Shown in pieces: positions 5,193 to 6,210 of a stretch of 6,210 bases of DNA. The DNA comes from Sphingomonas bacterium (lineage in GTDB: Bacteria > Pseudomonadota > Alphaproteobacteria > Sphingomonadales > Sphingomonadaceae). Position numbers and translations under genes: made by a program. The notes below the pieces were generated by a model. That model made no database searches. It had not been told where the DNA came from and saw nothing but the letters and a program-made list of their open reading frames with translations. Every line of letters starts with the position of its first letter. Position 1 is the first letter of the stretch. The DNA lies in contig NZ_CAHJWX010000124.1 in assembly GCF_903643065.1 (NCBI RefSeq), positions 1 through 6,210 on the forward strand, in the 5' to 3' direction.

Positions 5193-6210
5193 GCGCGTGA
5201 TCCCTGGAACTGGGCCGGCAGGCTGAGGCGAAAGACCGAGCCTTCGCCCGGCGTCGATTCGACATCGATCGTGCCACCCAACCGATAGGCGAGCGCGCGC
5301 ACGGTGGCGAGCCCGATGCCCTCGCCCGGCTGATCCTGCGCGCCCGAGCGGCGGAACAGGTCGAAGATGCGCTGGTGATCGGCCGCCGCGATGCCGCGGC
5401 CATTGTCCGTCACCGCGATCACGACGCGATCGCGATCGCGCTGGCCGGTGATGGCGATGCGGCCAGCGCGACCGGGCTGGAGATATTTGGTCGCGTTCTC
5501 GACGAGGTTGGAGACGATCTGCTCGATCGCGGTGCGGTCGCTGACGACCAGCGGCATGGGGTGCTGGACGCTCACGGCCGCGCCGCGCGCGTCGATCGTC
5601 TGGCGCATCGCCGCCACCGCCGTGTCGACGATGTCGGCCACATCCAGCGGCTCGGGCGCGAGCACGCGCCGCCCCTCGCGCGACAGCTTCAGGATGGCGT
5701 TGATCAGCCGGTCCATCCGCTGCGTGGAGGTGCGGATGAAACCGATCGCCTCGGGCAGGTCCTCGCGCACGGCGAGACGCGCGTCGGCGGTGACGAGGTG
5801 CGGCGCCTCGATCTCCGCGCGATCGACCAGCCGCGTCAGCTCGCCGGTCGCGGCTTCCAGCTCGGCGGTGAAGCCCATGACGTTGACCAGCGGCGAGCGA
5901 AGATCGTGGCTGACGATATAGGCGAAGCGCTGGATCTCCTCGTTCGCGCGCGTCAGGTCCTGCGTGCGGTCGGCGACCTGTTGCTCCAGCGTGTCGTTGA
6001 ACCCGCGCAGCTCGTCGCGCGAGCCGCGCAGGTCGCGGGTGAAGCGCAGCAGGATCACCGCCGTGCCGACGCCCAGCAGCAGCAGCAGCGCGCCCGCCCC
6101 GGCCAGCACGGCGTAGAAGGCGTCGAGCGAGCGCTGCTGGTCGGCGTTGCGGATCGCGAGCAGCCGGCGCTCCTCCGCCAGCATGCGCGTCGCCGTGGCG
6201 CGGATCGCGC
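5189..6210 (-). CDS. kipF: CHASE3-type transmembrane sensor histidine kinase, 5'-truncated, KipF-like
   Basis: C-terminal 339 residues of a membrane kinase; the frame is open to the window edge, so the Met at 6184 (numbered 1 here) is internal. The segment before and just after it (RATATRMLAEERRLLAIR) looks like the end of a periplasmic CHASE3 domain. A membrane helix follows at ~22-48, then a coiled-coil linker to ~85 (LEQQVADRTQDLTRANEEIQRF), then a HisKA domain with phosphorylated His93 in SHDLRSPLVN. The ATPase domain has N-box SNLVENATKYL (Asn230), G1 DNGRG at 260-264, and G2 GEGIGL at 287-292. About 64 residues separate His93 from the RM of QRMDRLINAILKLSR, some 20 more than in common HisKA proteins. 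It overlaps the receiver gene by 4 bp. KipF of S. melonis Fr1 is a CHASE3 kinase that senses salts through CHASE3, also responds to heat shock, and phosphorylates PakF. The symbol is inferred from architecture and the adjacent PakF-like gene. Confidence 0.88.
   Translation of the reverse strand, partial: AIRATATRMLAEERRLLAIRNADQQRSLDAFYAVLAGAGALLLLLGVGTAVILLRFTRDLRGSRDELRGFNDTLEQQVADRTQDLTRANEEIQRFAYIVSHDLRSPLVNVMGFTAELEAATGELTRLVDRAEIEAPHLVTADARLAVREDLPEAIGFIRTSTQRMDRLINAILKLSREGRRVLAPEPLDVADIVDTAVAAMRQTIDARGAAVSVQHPMPLVVSDRTAIEQIVSNLVENATKYLQPGRAGRIAITGQRDRDRVVIAVTDNGRGIAAADHQRIFDLFRRSGAQDQPGEGIGLATVRALAYRLGGTIDVESTPGEGSVFRLSLPAQFQGSRA

Noticed and set aside
5425..5440. 16-bp perfect palindrome made of repeated GCGATCGC
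   Set aside because: It lies in the kinase coding sequence and encodes a simple Arg-Asp run with common high-GC codons. A single occurrence with no partner sites gives no reason to see a regulatory element.
6074..6088. Five CAG triplets in a row
   Set aside because: On the coding strand these are CTG Leu codons in the membrane helix of the sensor kinase. Codon bias explains them.

Overview
The window is GC-rich DNA with short intergenic gaps and frequent 4-bp gene overlaps. Gene content points to an alphaproteobacterium, most likely a sphingomonad (Sphingomonas or a close relative). The strongest pointer is a CHASE3 sensor kinase, a single-domain response regulator and a REC-HisKA_2 kinase in one operon. 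That arrangement matches the KipF/PakF stress-sensing pair described in Sphingomonas melonis Fr1. The organism is inferred from protein character only; no rRNA or other marker is present.

Left part, plus strand (2-2081): three genes read rightwards. They are the 3' part of folD (one-carbon metabolism, cut off by the window start), a small probably exported protein with an NTF2/DUF4440-like look, and a MarC-family inner-membrane protein. Each junction is a 4-bp start/stop overlap (GTGA, then ATGA), so they look like one translationally coupled transcript.

Middle, minus strand (2093-3559): a complete 14-helix-type DHA2 major facilitator drug exporter. It converges on the MarC gene with only 11 bp between the stop codons, too little for a separate terminator. 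Its start lies below a 158-bp intergenic stretch that carries a 7+7 bp inverted repeat.

Right part, minus strand (3718-6210): a three-gene signalling operon. In transcription order it encodes a membrane sensor kinase (5' end outside the window, tail of a CHASE3 domain visible), a stand-alone receiver protein and a cytoplasmic REC-HisKA_2 kinase. The first junction is an ATGA overlap and the second a 2-bp gap. The likely wiring is: the membrane kinase senses the stress and phosphorylates the receiver domain of the third protein. That protein's kinase core then phosphorylates an output regulator encoded elsewhere, by analogy PhyR of the general stress response. The middle receiver would be a second phosphate acceptor whose role is open.

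No mobile element, CRISPR array, tRNA or rRNA was seen. The most noteworthy content is the two-tiered kinase operon with its extra receiver protein. Smaller points are an in-frame 15-bp tandem duplication in that receiver and the inverted repeat upstream of the exporter.
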